This document shows, one piece after another, positions 32,286 to 39,863 of a stretch of DNA of 64,000 nucleotides. Made by a program: the position numbers and the translations under genes. The notes under the pieces were generated by a model, which had not been told where the DNA came from, searched no databases, and saw only the letters and a list, made by a program, of their open reading frames with translations. The DNA comes from Mycobacterium sp. 1245111.1. Its GTDB lineage: Bacteria > Actinomycetota > Actinomycetes > Mycobacteriales > Mycobacteriaceae. The stretch covers positions 124,001 through 188,000 of the forward strand of contig NZ_LZLV01000136.1 of assembly GCF_001673405.1 (NCBI RefSeq), read 5' to 3'. Position 1 is the first letter of the stretch. Every line of letters begins with the position of its first letter.

Positions 32286-32314
32286 AAGGTACCCGCTGCG
32301 CGCCACGCCGACAA
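32286..32314 (-). promoter_or_regulatory. Sigma-A-like promoter for the candidate small RNA
   Basis: Minus-strand TTGTCG and TACCTT hexamers separated by 17 nt, directly after the stop of the PLP-lyase gene. The predicted start, near 32279, is 15 nt before the mini-ORF GTG. Confidence 0.4.
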
Positions 32315-32320
32315 CCGATT

Positions 32321-33202
32321 TCAGCGATCGCTGACGATCGCGGCGTCAACTAGCGCCGCGAATTCAGCCGTCAGCGAAGCGCGCGGCAGTGGCTGGCCGT
32401 CGAGGGTGTGCACCCGCGCCGCCAGCGTCATACTCGAGACCAGCCAAATTCCTTGCGCGGCAAGCAGATCTGCGATGCGCAATGCGCGGTAGTCGCAGTC
32501 GTAACCTTTAGCGCGAGCTACGGCGAACAGGGCCTGCTGCGTCGTGCCGCGCAGGATCGGATACCAGGGCGGCGGAGTCAGCAGGCACACGTTGCCGTCG
32601 TCCCCGGCGGTGGCGATCACCACCGTCGAGCGAGGTCCTTCGAGGATGTAGCCGTCGGCGCTGAAGAATATGACGTCGCCCGCGCCGTGGTGGTCGGCAT
32701 ACCGCAGCGCGGCCATGTTGATGGCGTACGACAGGGTCTTGGCGCCGGCCAGCAGCCAGGGCATGTTCTCGACGCCGGACGAGGGCAGTTCGCGGGGCAG
32801 TGTGATCGCGGCCAGCCCGTCGCGGCGAACCGTCGCGATCCGGTCGGCAACCGGATTGACCATGACGTATGCCGTTGGCGCCGAGCCGCGCTCACGGCCG
32901 CGGCTGTAGACCAGCCGCATCATGGCCTCGTCGCTGGTGTCGCCCACCCACTGCTCGGTCGCTAGGTCGATCGCGTGCCGCCACGCGGACAGGTCCGGCT
33001 CCGGCAGCTCGACCAGCTTCGCCGAATGGGTCAACCGGCCCAGGTGCGCGTCGACCAGACAAGCACGGCCGTCGCGGACCAGCAGCGTCTCGAAGACGCC
33101 GTCGCCCCGCACTGCCGCGAGGTCGTCGGCGAACAGCAGCGGCGCGCCGGGCGGGTGCACCTCGCCGTCGAGCGTCACGATCACGCCCGGGTGGCCAGTC
33201 AT
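32321..33202 (-). CDS. Fold-type IV PLP enzyme (aminodeoxychorismate lyase / aminotransferase)
   Basis: 293 aa. Catalytic Lys155 in AGAKTLSY, PLP-phosphate region EGPRSTVV, GDGVFETLLVRDGR near residue 33, and RGTTQQALF. The family includes PabC (p-aminobenzoate synthesis) and D- or branched-chain aminotransferases; pabC-like function is the better guess because of proximity to the folate-dependent ygfZ, but this is inference. ATG 33202 is the real start; the open frame upstream runs into the tandem repeats. TAAAGT (33211-33216 in antisense) sits 8 nt before the ATG, so the leader is extremely short and its -35 region falls in the first repeat. Confidence 0.92.
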   Translation of the reverse strand: MTGHPGVIVTLDGEVHPPGAPLLFADDLAAVRGDGVFETLLVRDGRACLVDAHLGRLTHSAKLVELPEPDLSAWRHAIDLATEQWVGDTSDEAMMRLVYSRGRERGSAPTAYVMVNPVADRIATVRRDGLAAITLPRELPSSGVENMPWLLAGAKTLSYAINMAALRYADHHGAGDVIFFSADGYILEGPRSTVVIATAGDDGNVCLLTPPPWYPILRGTTQQALFAVARAKGYDCDYRALRIADLLAAQGIWLVSSMTLAARVHTLDGQPLPRASLTAEFAALVDAAIVSDR

Positions 33203-33219
33203 GGGGCAAAACTTTAGTG

Positions 33220-33439
33220 GTGATCGCAAGCGCGGCGAAGCCGGGCGCAGCGGGTCACCACCAGAAACCCCAGCGTGATCGCAAGCGCGGCGAAGCCGGG
33301 CGCAGCGGATCACCACCAGAAACCCGCGCGTGATCGCAAGCGCGGCGAAGCCGGGCGCAGCGGATCACCACCAGAAACCCCCGCGTGATCGCAAGCGCGG
33401 CGAAGCCGGGCGCAGCGGGTCACCACCGAAAACCTAGCC
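33220..33439. repeat. Four tandem 55-bp repeats in a divergent promoter region
   Basis: Units start at 33220, 33275, 33330 and 33385, each beginning GTGATCGCAAGCGCGGCG. Copies 2 and 3 contain GTGATC and GATCAC ends that close a hairpin with an inner CGGC-GAA-GCCG stem; copies 1 and 4 read GGGTCACC instead. Differences are limited to a few bases near each unit's end, pointing to recent expansion. The period is not a multiple of three. Looks like a MIRU/VNTR-type minisatellite. Confidence 0.95.
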
Positions 33440-33462
33440 TCGCAGACCCGTAGAGTTGATAC

Positions 33463-34545
33463 GTGTCCGCAGTTCCCGCACCCGAGAGGAGCCCAGACGC
33501 CGGTGCCGTTTGGCACTACGGCGACCCACTGGGCGAGCAGCGCGCCGCCGCAACCGGTGCCGCGCTGGTGGATCGGTCGCATCGCGGTGTGCTGACGCTG
33601 ACCGGCGCCGATCGGCAGACCTGGCTGCACAGCATCTCCACCCAGCACGTCAGCGAGCTCGCTGACGGCGCCAGCACGCAGAACCTGAGCCTCGACGGGC
33701 AGGGCCGGGTCGAAGACCACTGGATTCAGACCGAGCTCGATGGTGTCAGCTATCTCGACACCGAGCCCTGGCGTGGCGAACCGCTGTTGGCCTACTTGCA
33801 GAAGATGGTGTTCTGGTCGCAGGTCACCCCGGCCGCCGCCGACCTGGCGGTGCTGTCGCTGCTGGGACCACAACTCGGCGAGCCTGCGGTGCTCGACGCG
33901 CTCGGCGTCGACGCGTTGCCCGCCGAGCTGACCGCGACTCCGCTGAGCGGCGGCGGCTTTGTGCGCCGGATGGCCGGTGCCAACCCGAGCCAGATCGAGC
34001 TCGACGTCCTCGTTGGCCGCGGTCGTTCGGCGGATCTGCAGCAGCGGTTGACCGCCTCGGGGGTGCGCCCGGCCGGGGTGTGGGCCTACGAAGCCCACCG
34101 GGTGGCCGCGGTGCGCCCACGACTCGGCGTCGACACCGACGAACGCACCATCCCGCACGAGGTGGGCTGGATCGGCGGCGCCGTCCACCTCGACAAGGGC
34201 TGCTACCGCGGTCAGGAGACCGTTGCCCGGGTGCATAACCTGGGTAAACCGCCACGAATGCTGGTGCTGTTGCACCTGGACGGGTCGGTGGATCGGCCCG
34301 CGACCGGCGATCCGGTGCTGGCCGGTGGCCGCGCGGTCGGCCGGCTGGGAACGGTCGTCGAACACGTCGACCTCGGTCCGATCGCGCTGGCGTTGGTCAA
34401 GCGCGGCATCCCCGCCGACACCGCCCTGAGCACCGGCGGCGACGCGGAAGTGGCGGCGACGATCGACCCCGAATCGCTGCCGGCGGACGGTGGGCCGGGC
34501 GCCGGTCGGGTGGCGGTCGAGCGGTTACGGGGAACGGCTCGATGA
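33463..34545 (+). CDS. ygfZ: YgfZ/GcvT-like folate-binding Fe-S repair protein
   Basis: 360 aa with the signature KGCYRGQE at residues 245-252, the essential Cys247 of YgfZ/COG0354, and an aminomethyltransferase-like N-terminus (GVLTLTGADRQTWLHSISTQHV). It helps maintain or repair Fe-S cluster enzymes using a tetrahydrofolate derivative. GTG 33463 is 6 nt after TAGAGT (33451-33456): a likely leaderless start. The tandem repeats lie immediately upstream, between it and the divergent PLP gene. Confidence 0.93.
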   Translation: MSAVPAPERSPDAGAVWHYGDPLGEQRAAATGAALVDRSHRGVLTLTGADRQTWLHSISTQHVSELADGASTQNLSLDGQGRVEDHWIQTELDGVSYLDTEPWRGEPLLAYLQKMVFWSQVTPAAADLAVLSLLGPQLGEPAVLDALGVDALPAELTATPLSGGGFVRRMAGANPSQIELDVLVGRGRSADLQQRLTASGVRPAGVWAYEAHRVAAVRPRLGVDTDERTIPHEVGWIGGAVHLDKGCYRGQETVARVHNLGKPPRMLVLLHLDGSVDRPATGDPVLAGGRAVGRLGTVVEHVDLGPIALALVKRGIPADTALSTGGDAEVAATIDPESLPADGGPGAGRVAVERLRGTAR

Positions 34546-34594
34546 CGGCTGCTGGACCCCGCGGGGCGCAACAGCACGCGGCCACCGGGCACGC

Positions 34595-34680
34595 TAAACT
34601 GTTCGACAGGACAATAAAGACAAGAGATCGGAGCCGCCTACTTGTTGGGCCGCTCCGTTATTGCGCGAGGGGGTTCCCCC
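34595..34680 (+). promoter_or_regulatory. Promoter and structured leader of the DUF3073 gene
   Basis: TAAACT at 34595-34600 is a -10 candidate. The leader can fold: CAATAA (34612-34617) with TTATTG (34658-34663), stacked on CGGAGC (34629-34634) with GCTCCG (34652-34657). Just before the ATG, GGGGG (34669-34673), which contains the ribosome-binding site, faces CCCCC (34676-34680), so translation may be gated. Confidence 0.5.
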
Positions 34681-34848
34681 ATGGGCCGTGGCCGGGCTAA
34701 GGCGAAGCAGACCAAGGTCGCTCGAGACCTTAAATACAGCTCACCGCAGACCGATTTCGAACGGCTACAGCGCGAGCTGTCCGGTTCCGATACTGACGAC
34801 GCGGACCAGTCGGAGGGCGACGATCCCTGGAGCGACGTGCGCCACTAA
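34681..34848 (+). CDS. DUF3073 small protein, 55 aa
   Basis: Short actinobacterial protein with a highly basic head GRGRAKAKQTKVARDLKYSSP (residues 2-22) and an acidic tail SDTDDADQSEGDDPWSDV. The DUF3073 pattern is clear, but its role is unknown; the basic segment suggests nucleic-acid or ribosome contact. ATG 34681 is preceded by GAGGGGG. Position matches Rv0810c (recalled). Convergent with purM. Confidence 0.9.
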   Translation: MGRGRAKAKQTKVARDLKYSSPQTDFERLQRELSGSDTDDADQSEGDDPWSDVRH

Positions 34849-34884
34849 GGCTCTACCCGGCTCCCCGCATCGGCGGGCCGAAAT

Positions 34885-35967
34885 CTAGAACCTGGGGTGC
34901 TGCCCGACGAGTTTCGCTCGCGGACCGCCTTTTCCACCTTTGTTGATCGTGCCGAGGACCCAGCAGTCCAAGTGCCGGGCGGTCAAGATCGCCAGCGCCC
35001 GGTCGGTGTCTTCGGGCGCCACAACGGCAATCATGCCTACGCCCATGTTGAAGGTCTTCTCCATCTCGGCGCGCGAGACGCGGCCTCGCTGAGCGATCAT
35101 CGCGAAAACCGGCGCGGGCGTCCAGGTTCCGCGGTCCATCTCGGCGAGCAGGCCATTCGGGATGACCCTCTCCAGATTGCCGGCCAAGCCGCCACCGGTC
35201 ACGTGGCAGAACGTGCGAACTTGCGTTTCGGCGGCCAGGGCCAGGCAGTCTTTGGCGTAGATGATGGTCGGCTCGAGCAGCTCTTCGCCGAGCGTGCGAC
35301 CGAATTCCTCGACGTAGCCCTCGAGGTTGCCGCGGTCGATCTCCAGCAGCACCTTGCGGGCCAGCGAGTAGCCGTTGGAATGCAACCCCGACGATCCCAT
35401 CGCGATGATGACGTCGCCCGGCTTGACCCGATCAGGTCCGAGCACGTCGTCGGCTTCCACGACCCCGACGCCGGTGGCGGAGATGTCGTAGTGGTCGGGC
35501 TCGATCAGGCCGGGATGCTCGGCGGTTTCGCCGCCGAGCAGCGCGCAGCCCGCTCGCATGCAGCCCTCGGCGATCCCGCCGACGATCGCGTTGAGGCGTT
35601 CGGGCACGATGCGGCCGAGCGCAATGTAGTCCAGCAGGAACAGCGGCTCGGCCCCGCAGACCACCAGATCGTCGACGACCATCGCCACCAGGTCCAAACC
35701 GACCGTGTCGTGCTTGTCCATCGCCTGTGCGACGGCCAGCTTGGTGCCCACGCCGTCGCTGGAGGCGGCCAGCAGTGGCTCACGGTAGTCGCCGCGCAGC
35801 GCGAAAAGTCCGGCGAACCCGCCGAGCTTGCTTACCACCTCAGGTCGGGTGGCCTTGGACGCCAATGGCTTGAACAGTTCGACTGCGCGGTCCCCGGCTT
35901 CGATATCGACTCCGGCAGATGCATATGTCGCGCCCGGAGGGGCCGGGTCTTTTCCGCGGGCGGTCAT
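34885..35967 (-). CDS. purM: AIR synthetase PurM
   Basis: 360-aa ATP-dependent cyclo-ligase making aminoimidazole ribotide from FGAM. Family blocks are TYASAGVDIEAGD, LAASSDGVGTKLAVAQ, DLVAMVVDDLVVCGAEPLFLLDY, GGETAEHPG and HVTGGGLAGNLERVIP. ATG 35967. Lies 66 bp after purF on the same strand, so the two are probably co-transcribed. Confidence 0.97.
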   Translation of the reverse strand: MTARGKDPAPPGATYASAGVDIEAGDRAVELFKPLASKATRPEVVSKLGGFAGLFALRGDYREPLLAASSDGVGTKLAVAQAMDKHDTVGLDLVAMVVDDLVVCGAEPLFLLDYIALGRIVPERLNAIVGGIAEGCMRAGCALLGGETAEHPGLIEPDHYDISATGVGVVEADDVLGPDRVKPGDVIIAMGSSGLHSNGYSLARKVLLEIDRGNLEGYVEEFGRTLGEELLEPTIIYAKDCLALAAETQVRTFCHVTGGGLAGNLERVIPNGLLAEMDRGTWTPAPVFAMIAQRGRVSRAEMEKTFNMGVGMIAVVAPEDTDRALAILTARHLDCWVLGTINKGGKGGPRAKLVGQHPRF

Positions 35968-36033
35968 CGCGCTAAAGGCTACCGGTCGACGCCAGGCACG
36001 GGTATCTCACACCGTGCAAGAACACCGTCAAGG

Positions 36034-37653
36034 TCAGGGATGCCGCAGCACGGCGGCCTGCTCGGCCTCCGGTGAAAGCTCGGGGACGATCTCCGAGTGC
36101 GCGGCCCCACGCGCGGCATTGGCGAGCATCTGCTCGATGACGTTCTTGCCAAGCGCTGTCTCGCTTGGCAATTCGATCGGGTACTTGCCGTCGAAACACG
36201 CCGAGCAGAGTCGCGAGGTGGGCTGCTCGGTGGCGGCGACCAGGCCACGCAGCGAGATGTAGCCCAGCGTGTCGGCGTTGATCGCGTGCCGCACGGCTTC
36301 CAGCATCTCGTCTTCGTCTTCGACGGCGTTGGCAATCAGCTCGGCCGGCGATGGGAAGTCGATGCCATAGAAGCACGGCCACTTCACCGGCGGCGACGCG
36401 ATCCGGACGTGCACTTCGACCGCTCCGGCCTCGCGCAGCATGCGGACCAGGGCGCGCTGCGTGTTGCCGCGCACGATCGAGTCGTCGACGACGATCAGCC
36501 GCTTGCCGCGGATGACTTCCTTCAGCGGATTCAACTTCAGCCGGATTCCGAGCTGACGAATGGTCTGCGAGGGCTGGATGAAGGTCCGCCCGACGTAGGC
36601 ATTCTTCATCAGGCCCTGGCCGTAGGGGATACCGGCCTCCTGCGCATAGCCGACCGCGGCGGGTGTGCCGGATTCGGGGACGCCGATCACCAGGTCGGCA
36701 TCGATCGGGTGTTCGCGGGCCAGGCGGCGGCCGATCTCCAACCGGGCGCCGTGCACGGAACGACCGGAAATCGTGCTGTCCGGTCGCGCCAGGTAGACGT
36801 ATTCGAAGATGCAGCCCTTGGGTTCGGGGCTGGCGAACCGGGACGATCGGACGCCGTCGGCGTCGATCGCCAGCAGCTCGCCGGGCTCGATTTCGCGGAC
36901 GAACGATGCGCCGACGATGTCCAGCGCCGCGGTTTCCGACGCAACCACCCAGCCGCGGTCCAGCCGTCCCAGGCACAGCGGCCGCACACCGTATGGATCG
37001 CGCGCGGCGTACAGCGTGTTCTCGTCCATGAACGTCAGGCAGAACGCGCCGCGCACGGTCGGCAGCAGTTCCAGGGCGGCCTGCTCCAGGCTGGAGTCGG
37101 CGGCGCCGTGGGCCAACAATGCGCCCAGCATGTCGGAGTCGGTGGTGGCCGCACCCGGCACCTTGCTGTTGAGCAGTCCCGCGTCGCGGCAGCGGGTGAC
37201 CAGCTCGGCGCTGTTGACCAGGTTTCCGTTGTGTCCCAACGCAACTCCGGTGCCGGCCGCGGTGTTACGGAAGACCGGCTGGGCGTTCTCCCACGTCGGC
37301 TGGCCGCTGGTGGAGTACCGGCAGTGCCCGACCGCGACGTGGCCCTCCATGGCCGCCAGCGTCTGCTCGTCGAAGACCTGACTGACCAGGCCGAGGTCTT
37401 TGAACACCAGCACCTGCGACCCGTCCGCGACGGCGATGCCGGCGGCCTCCTGGCCGCGGTGTTGCAGAGCGTAGAGGCCGTAGTAGGTCATCTTGGCGAC
37501 TTCTTCGCCGGGGGCCCAGACCCCGAATACACCGCATTCTTCGCCCGGAGGGTTCTCCAGATGCTCGGAGGCATCAGCTGCATGAACGGTCACGGTGCGG
37601 CGGCTCCCCAGGGAACGGATGGTGACGTGGTGAAGTCTACGGAAACGTTGCAC
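36034..37653 (-). CDS. purF: Amidophosphoribosyltransferase PurF
   Basis: First committed step of purine synthesis; 539 aa as called. The catalytic Cys40 is exposed after removal of a propeptide (PPGEE before CGVFGVW). Phosphoribosyltransferase motif is LIVVDDSIVRGNT, and Fe-S type cysteines include WPCFYGIDF and LCSACFDGKYP. The start is uncertain: GTG 37653 keeps a GSRRTVT segment that resembles the M. tuberculosis N-terminus (recalled), while GTG 37593 has GGGGAG 10 nt upstream and would give 519 aa. Confidence 0.96.
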   Translation of the reverse strand: MQRFRRLHHVTIRSLGSRRTVTVHAADASEHLENPPGEECGVFGVWAPGEEVAKMTYYGLYALQHRGQEAAGIAVADGSQVLVFKDLGLVSQVFDEQTLAAMEGHVAVGHCRYSTSGQPTWENAQPVFRNTAAGTGVALGHNGNLVNSAELVTRCRDAGLLNSKVPGAATTDSDMLGALLAHGAADSSLEQAALELLPTVRGAFCLTFMDENTLYAARDPYGVRPLCLGRLDRGWVVASETAALDIVGASFVREIEPGELLAIDADGVRSSRFASPEPKGCIFEYVYLARPDSTISGRSVHGARLEIGRRLAREHPIDADLVIGVPESGTPAAVGYAQEAGIPYGQGLMKNAYVGRTFIQPSQTIRQLGIRLKLNPLKEVIRGKRLIVVDDSIVRGNTQRALVRMLREAGAVEVHVRIASPPVKWPCFYGIDFPSPAELIANAVEDEDEMLEAVRHAINADTLGYISLRGLVAATEQPTSRLCSACFDGKYPIELPSETALGKNVIEQMLANAARGAAHSEIVPELSPEAEQAAVLRHP

Positions 37654-37757
37654 GTCTCAACGAATTGGTCGCGCGTGTTGCCGCACCTTCCAACCGGTTT
37701 CTGCAGCTCAACAGTCCCATCAGGGCTCAAATGTCGCATGTGCCACAACGGCCACGA

Positions 37758-38162
37758 TCAAGTGTGATCGGAATCGCTCAATCGCACCACCGGCAGCCAG
37801 GCCGCGACCTCTCCGGCCCGCGAACCGGACAGCCGCAGGGCTCCCGTCGTCGTCGCGTCCGGCACCTGCAGTAGTCCGGTGGCCAACAGCAGCCAGGTTC
37901 GGGGATCGGCCTCCACGACGTTGGGCGGCGTGCCGCGAGTGTGTCGTGGCCCCGCAATGCATTGCACGGCAACAAATGGCGGGATGCGGACCTCGACGCT
38001 GGCACCGGGCGCTTCGGCGGCCAGCGTGCGTGCGGTGAGTCGCACGGCGGCCGCGAGGTCGGTACGACTCGGCGCAGGGCGGCTGTCGTCGCGCAGCCAG
38101 CCTTCGACAGCGCGGACCGCGTCGCGGGTCTGGGCCGAGTCGGCGTTTTGACGGGGTGCCAT
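37758..38162 (-). CDS. Sterol-carrier/MSCP-like small protein
   Basis: 134 aa. Contains VEVRIPPFVAVQCIAGPRHTRGTPPNVVEADPRTWLLLATG, the pattern of mycobacterial sterol-carrier-like domains (SCP-2-related). An N-terminal helix (RDAVRAVEGWLRDD) leads. It lies between purF and a membrane hydrolase and is the likely Rv0807 equivalent (recalled). Lipid or purine ligand unknown. Confidence 0.8.
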   Translation of the reverse strand: MAPRQNADSAQTRDAVRAVEGWLRDDSRPAPSRTDLAAAVRLTARTLAAEAPGASVEVRIPPFVAVQCIAGPRHTRGTPPNVVEADPRTWLLLATGLLQVPDATTTGALRLSGSRAGEVAAWLPVVRLSDSDHT

Positions 38163-38165
38163 GGC

Positions 38166-39863
38166 TCAGAGTTTCAGTGCGGCACGAACGCGTTCGGTGT
38201 CGGCCGGGGTCCAGCCGTCCGGCGGCGCCACCGCGGCCCAGCCGTCGAGAATGTCGTTGCTGTAGTTGTGGCCGTGCCCGCCCGGCACCCCTTCGGCGTT
38301 AGTCAGGTCGGCGCTGACCTGCCAGAACGTGACCACCGGGGTCCATCGCATCGCCGGGCTGCGGTCGTGGCCGCGTGGTTCGACGAGCCAGTCGGGCCGG
38401 CTGAACAGCAGGTCGGGCGACCACCACACGACCGGGTCGGATGGGTGCTGCAGGAACAGCACCCGGGTGCCCTCCCACGGCGGGCCGGTGACGCGCGTGA
38501 CGTCGGCGGGGTCGTTCCCCTCGGAGAATCGCACTGTTCGCCCGTTGTCGTAGCGCGGCTGGACTTCTGTGCTGCCGGGATCGCGCCGCGCGATCAACGC
38601 GTGCCACAGCGTGCTCTCCTGCGGCGGTCCGACCCACAGCACGGCGTCGAAGCCCATCCGCCGGATGTCGGGCAGCCACCCGAACGCGGCCTGGCCGGCC
38701 ATCGAGCCCAGGCTTTCGCCGTAGAGCGCCAGCTTCGGCCGATGTTTCGCGGCTAGTTGAGCCCATCGATCATGGACGGTGTGGATCAGCGCCCGCCCCG
38801 CGTCCATGGATTTCTGCCGGTCCGCCAGGAACGAAATCCAGCTCGGCAGAAAGGAATACTGCAAACCGACGATCGCGGTGTCACCGTTGTACATCGTCTC
38901 CACAGAGCTCGCCGCCACCGGGTCGATCCAGCCGGTGCCGGTGGTCGGCGCGATGACCAGGACTTTGCGATCGAACGCGCCGGTGCGCTCGAGCTCGTCG
39001 ACCAGGACATCCAGGCGCCCCTGGTCGTCGGGGGCGGTGTGCAGCCCGACGTAGATCCGGATCGGCTCCTTGGCCGGTGCGCCGTTGATCTTCGTCAGCT
39101 CCGCGGCATGGGGACCGGTGCCGACGAAGTCGCGGCCCTGAAATCCCAGTGTGGTCCACGGCGCCAACGACTTTGGGCTGCCGGACTTTTCCGGCAGCTG
39201 CGGCTGCGTCACCCCGTCGGGTGTGGCACTGTCTTGTGGCTGGAACATCGCGTTGGCGCCGGCGAAGAAGCCGCGGACGAGGACACCGTCGAACAGCAGG
39301 ATCAGCACCGCCACCACGAGCGCGGTGCCGATGAACAGTGCCACCTCGTCGTGGAGATGCCAGCGTCGAATCAGCGTGCGCGCCAACGTTTTAACGACGT
39401 CGACCAGCACCCGGACCGCGGACACCAGCGCCGCGCCGACGAGGATCGCGACGGCCAGCGTCCGCAGGTAGCCCGGGTTCGTCGGCCCTTCGATGCCCAT
39501 CAGCCCCGACAACTGCCGCTGCCAGGCCGCGGCCGGGATCAGCATCAGCACGCACGCCGTCGGCGCGAGCACCACGACCGCCGCTTTCATCCACCACAGC
39601 ACTCGCGGCGACGGCGGCCACCACCGGGCGCCGCGGAGCACGAATCGGTATGCGAGCCTGCCGATCAGCACACCCAGGCCGTAACCGAATGCGGCGGTCA
39701 CACCGCCAATCAGGCCCTGGAACAACCACTCTCGCGGTACCAGTGACGGGGTCAACGACAGACAGAAGAACAGCGCGCCGAACGCCACCCCGACGAATTT
39801 CAACCGCAACAGACTCCACGCCCAGACCAGCAGCGAGTGGCGTCGGCGCTGCTCGGTGCTCAT
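38166..39863 (-). CDS. Alpha/beta-hydrolase-family membrane protein
   Basis: 565 aa. The first ~200 residues carry five or so membrane helices (FVGVAFGALFFCLSLTPSLVP, GLIGGVTAAFGYGLGVLIG, AAVVVLAPTACVLMLIPAAAW, TLAVAILVGAALVSAV, LFIGTALVVAVLILLFDG). The C-terminal extracellular domain has a serine-hydrolase-like nucleophile elbow ALYGESLGSMAGQA. This is the PF10081-type two-part architecture. It starts only 4 nt from the purL stop (39860-39863 overlap) so may be expressed with purL. Substrate unknown, perhaps an envelope lipid. Confidence 0.87.
   Translation of the reverse strand: MSTEQRRRHSLLVWAWSLLRLKFVGVAFGALFFCLSLTPSLVPREWLFQGLIGGVTAAFGYGLGVLIGRLAYRFVLRGARWWPPSPRVLWWMKAAVVVLAPTACVLMLIPAAAWQRQLSGLMGIEGPTNPGYLRTLAVAILVGAALVSAVRVLVDVVKTLARTLIRRWHLHDEVALFIGTALVVAVLILLFDGVLVRGFFAGANAMFQPQDSATPDGVTQPQLPEKSGSPKSLAPWTTLGFQGRDFVGTGPHAAELTKINGAPAKEPIRIYVGLHTAPDDQGRLDVLVDELERTGAFDRKVLVIAPTTGTGWIDPVAASSVETMYNGDTAIVGLQYSFLPSWISFLADRQKSMDAGRALIHTVHDRWAQLAAKHRPKLALYGESLGSMAGQAAFGWLPDIRRMGFDAVLWVGPPQESTLWHALIARRDPGSTEVQPRYDNGRTVRFSEGNDPADVTRVTGPPWEGTRVLFLQHPSDPVVWWSPDLLFSRPDWLVEPRGHDRSPAMRWTPVVTFWQVSADLTNAEGVPGGHGHNYSNDILDGWAAVAPPDGWTPADTERVRAALKL

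Noticed and set aside
33220..33439. CRISPR array
   Set aside because: Units are directly adjacent with no unique spacers and no cas genes; it is a tandem repeat.
36097..37767. 556-codon plus-strand frame over purF
   Set aside because: Antisense shadow of purF with no domain pattern or start signal.
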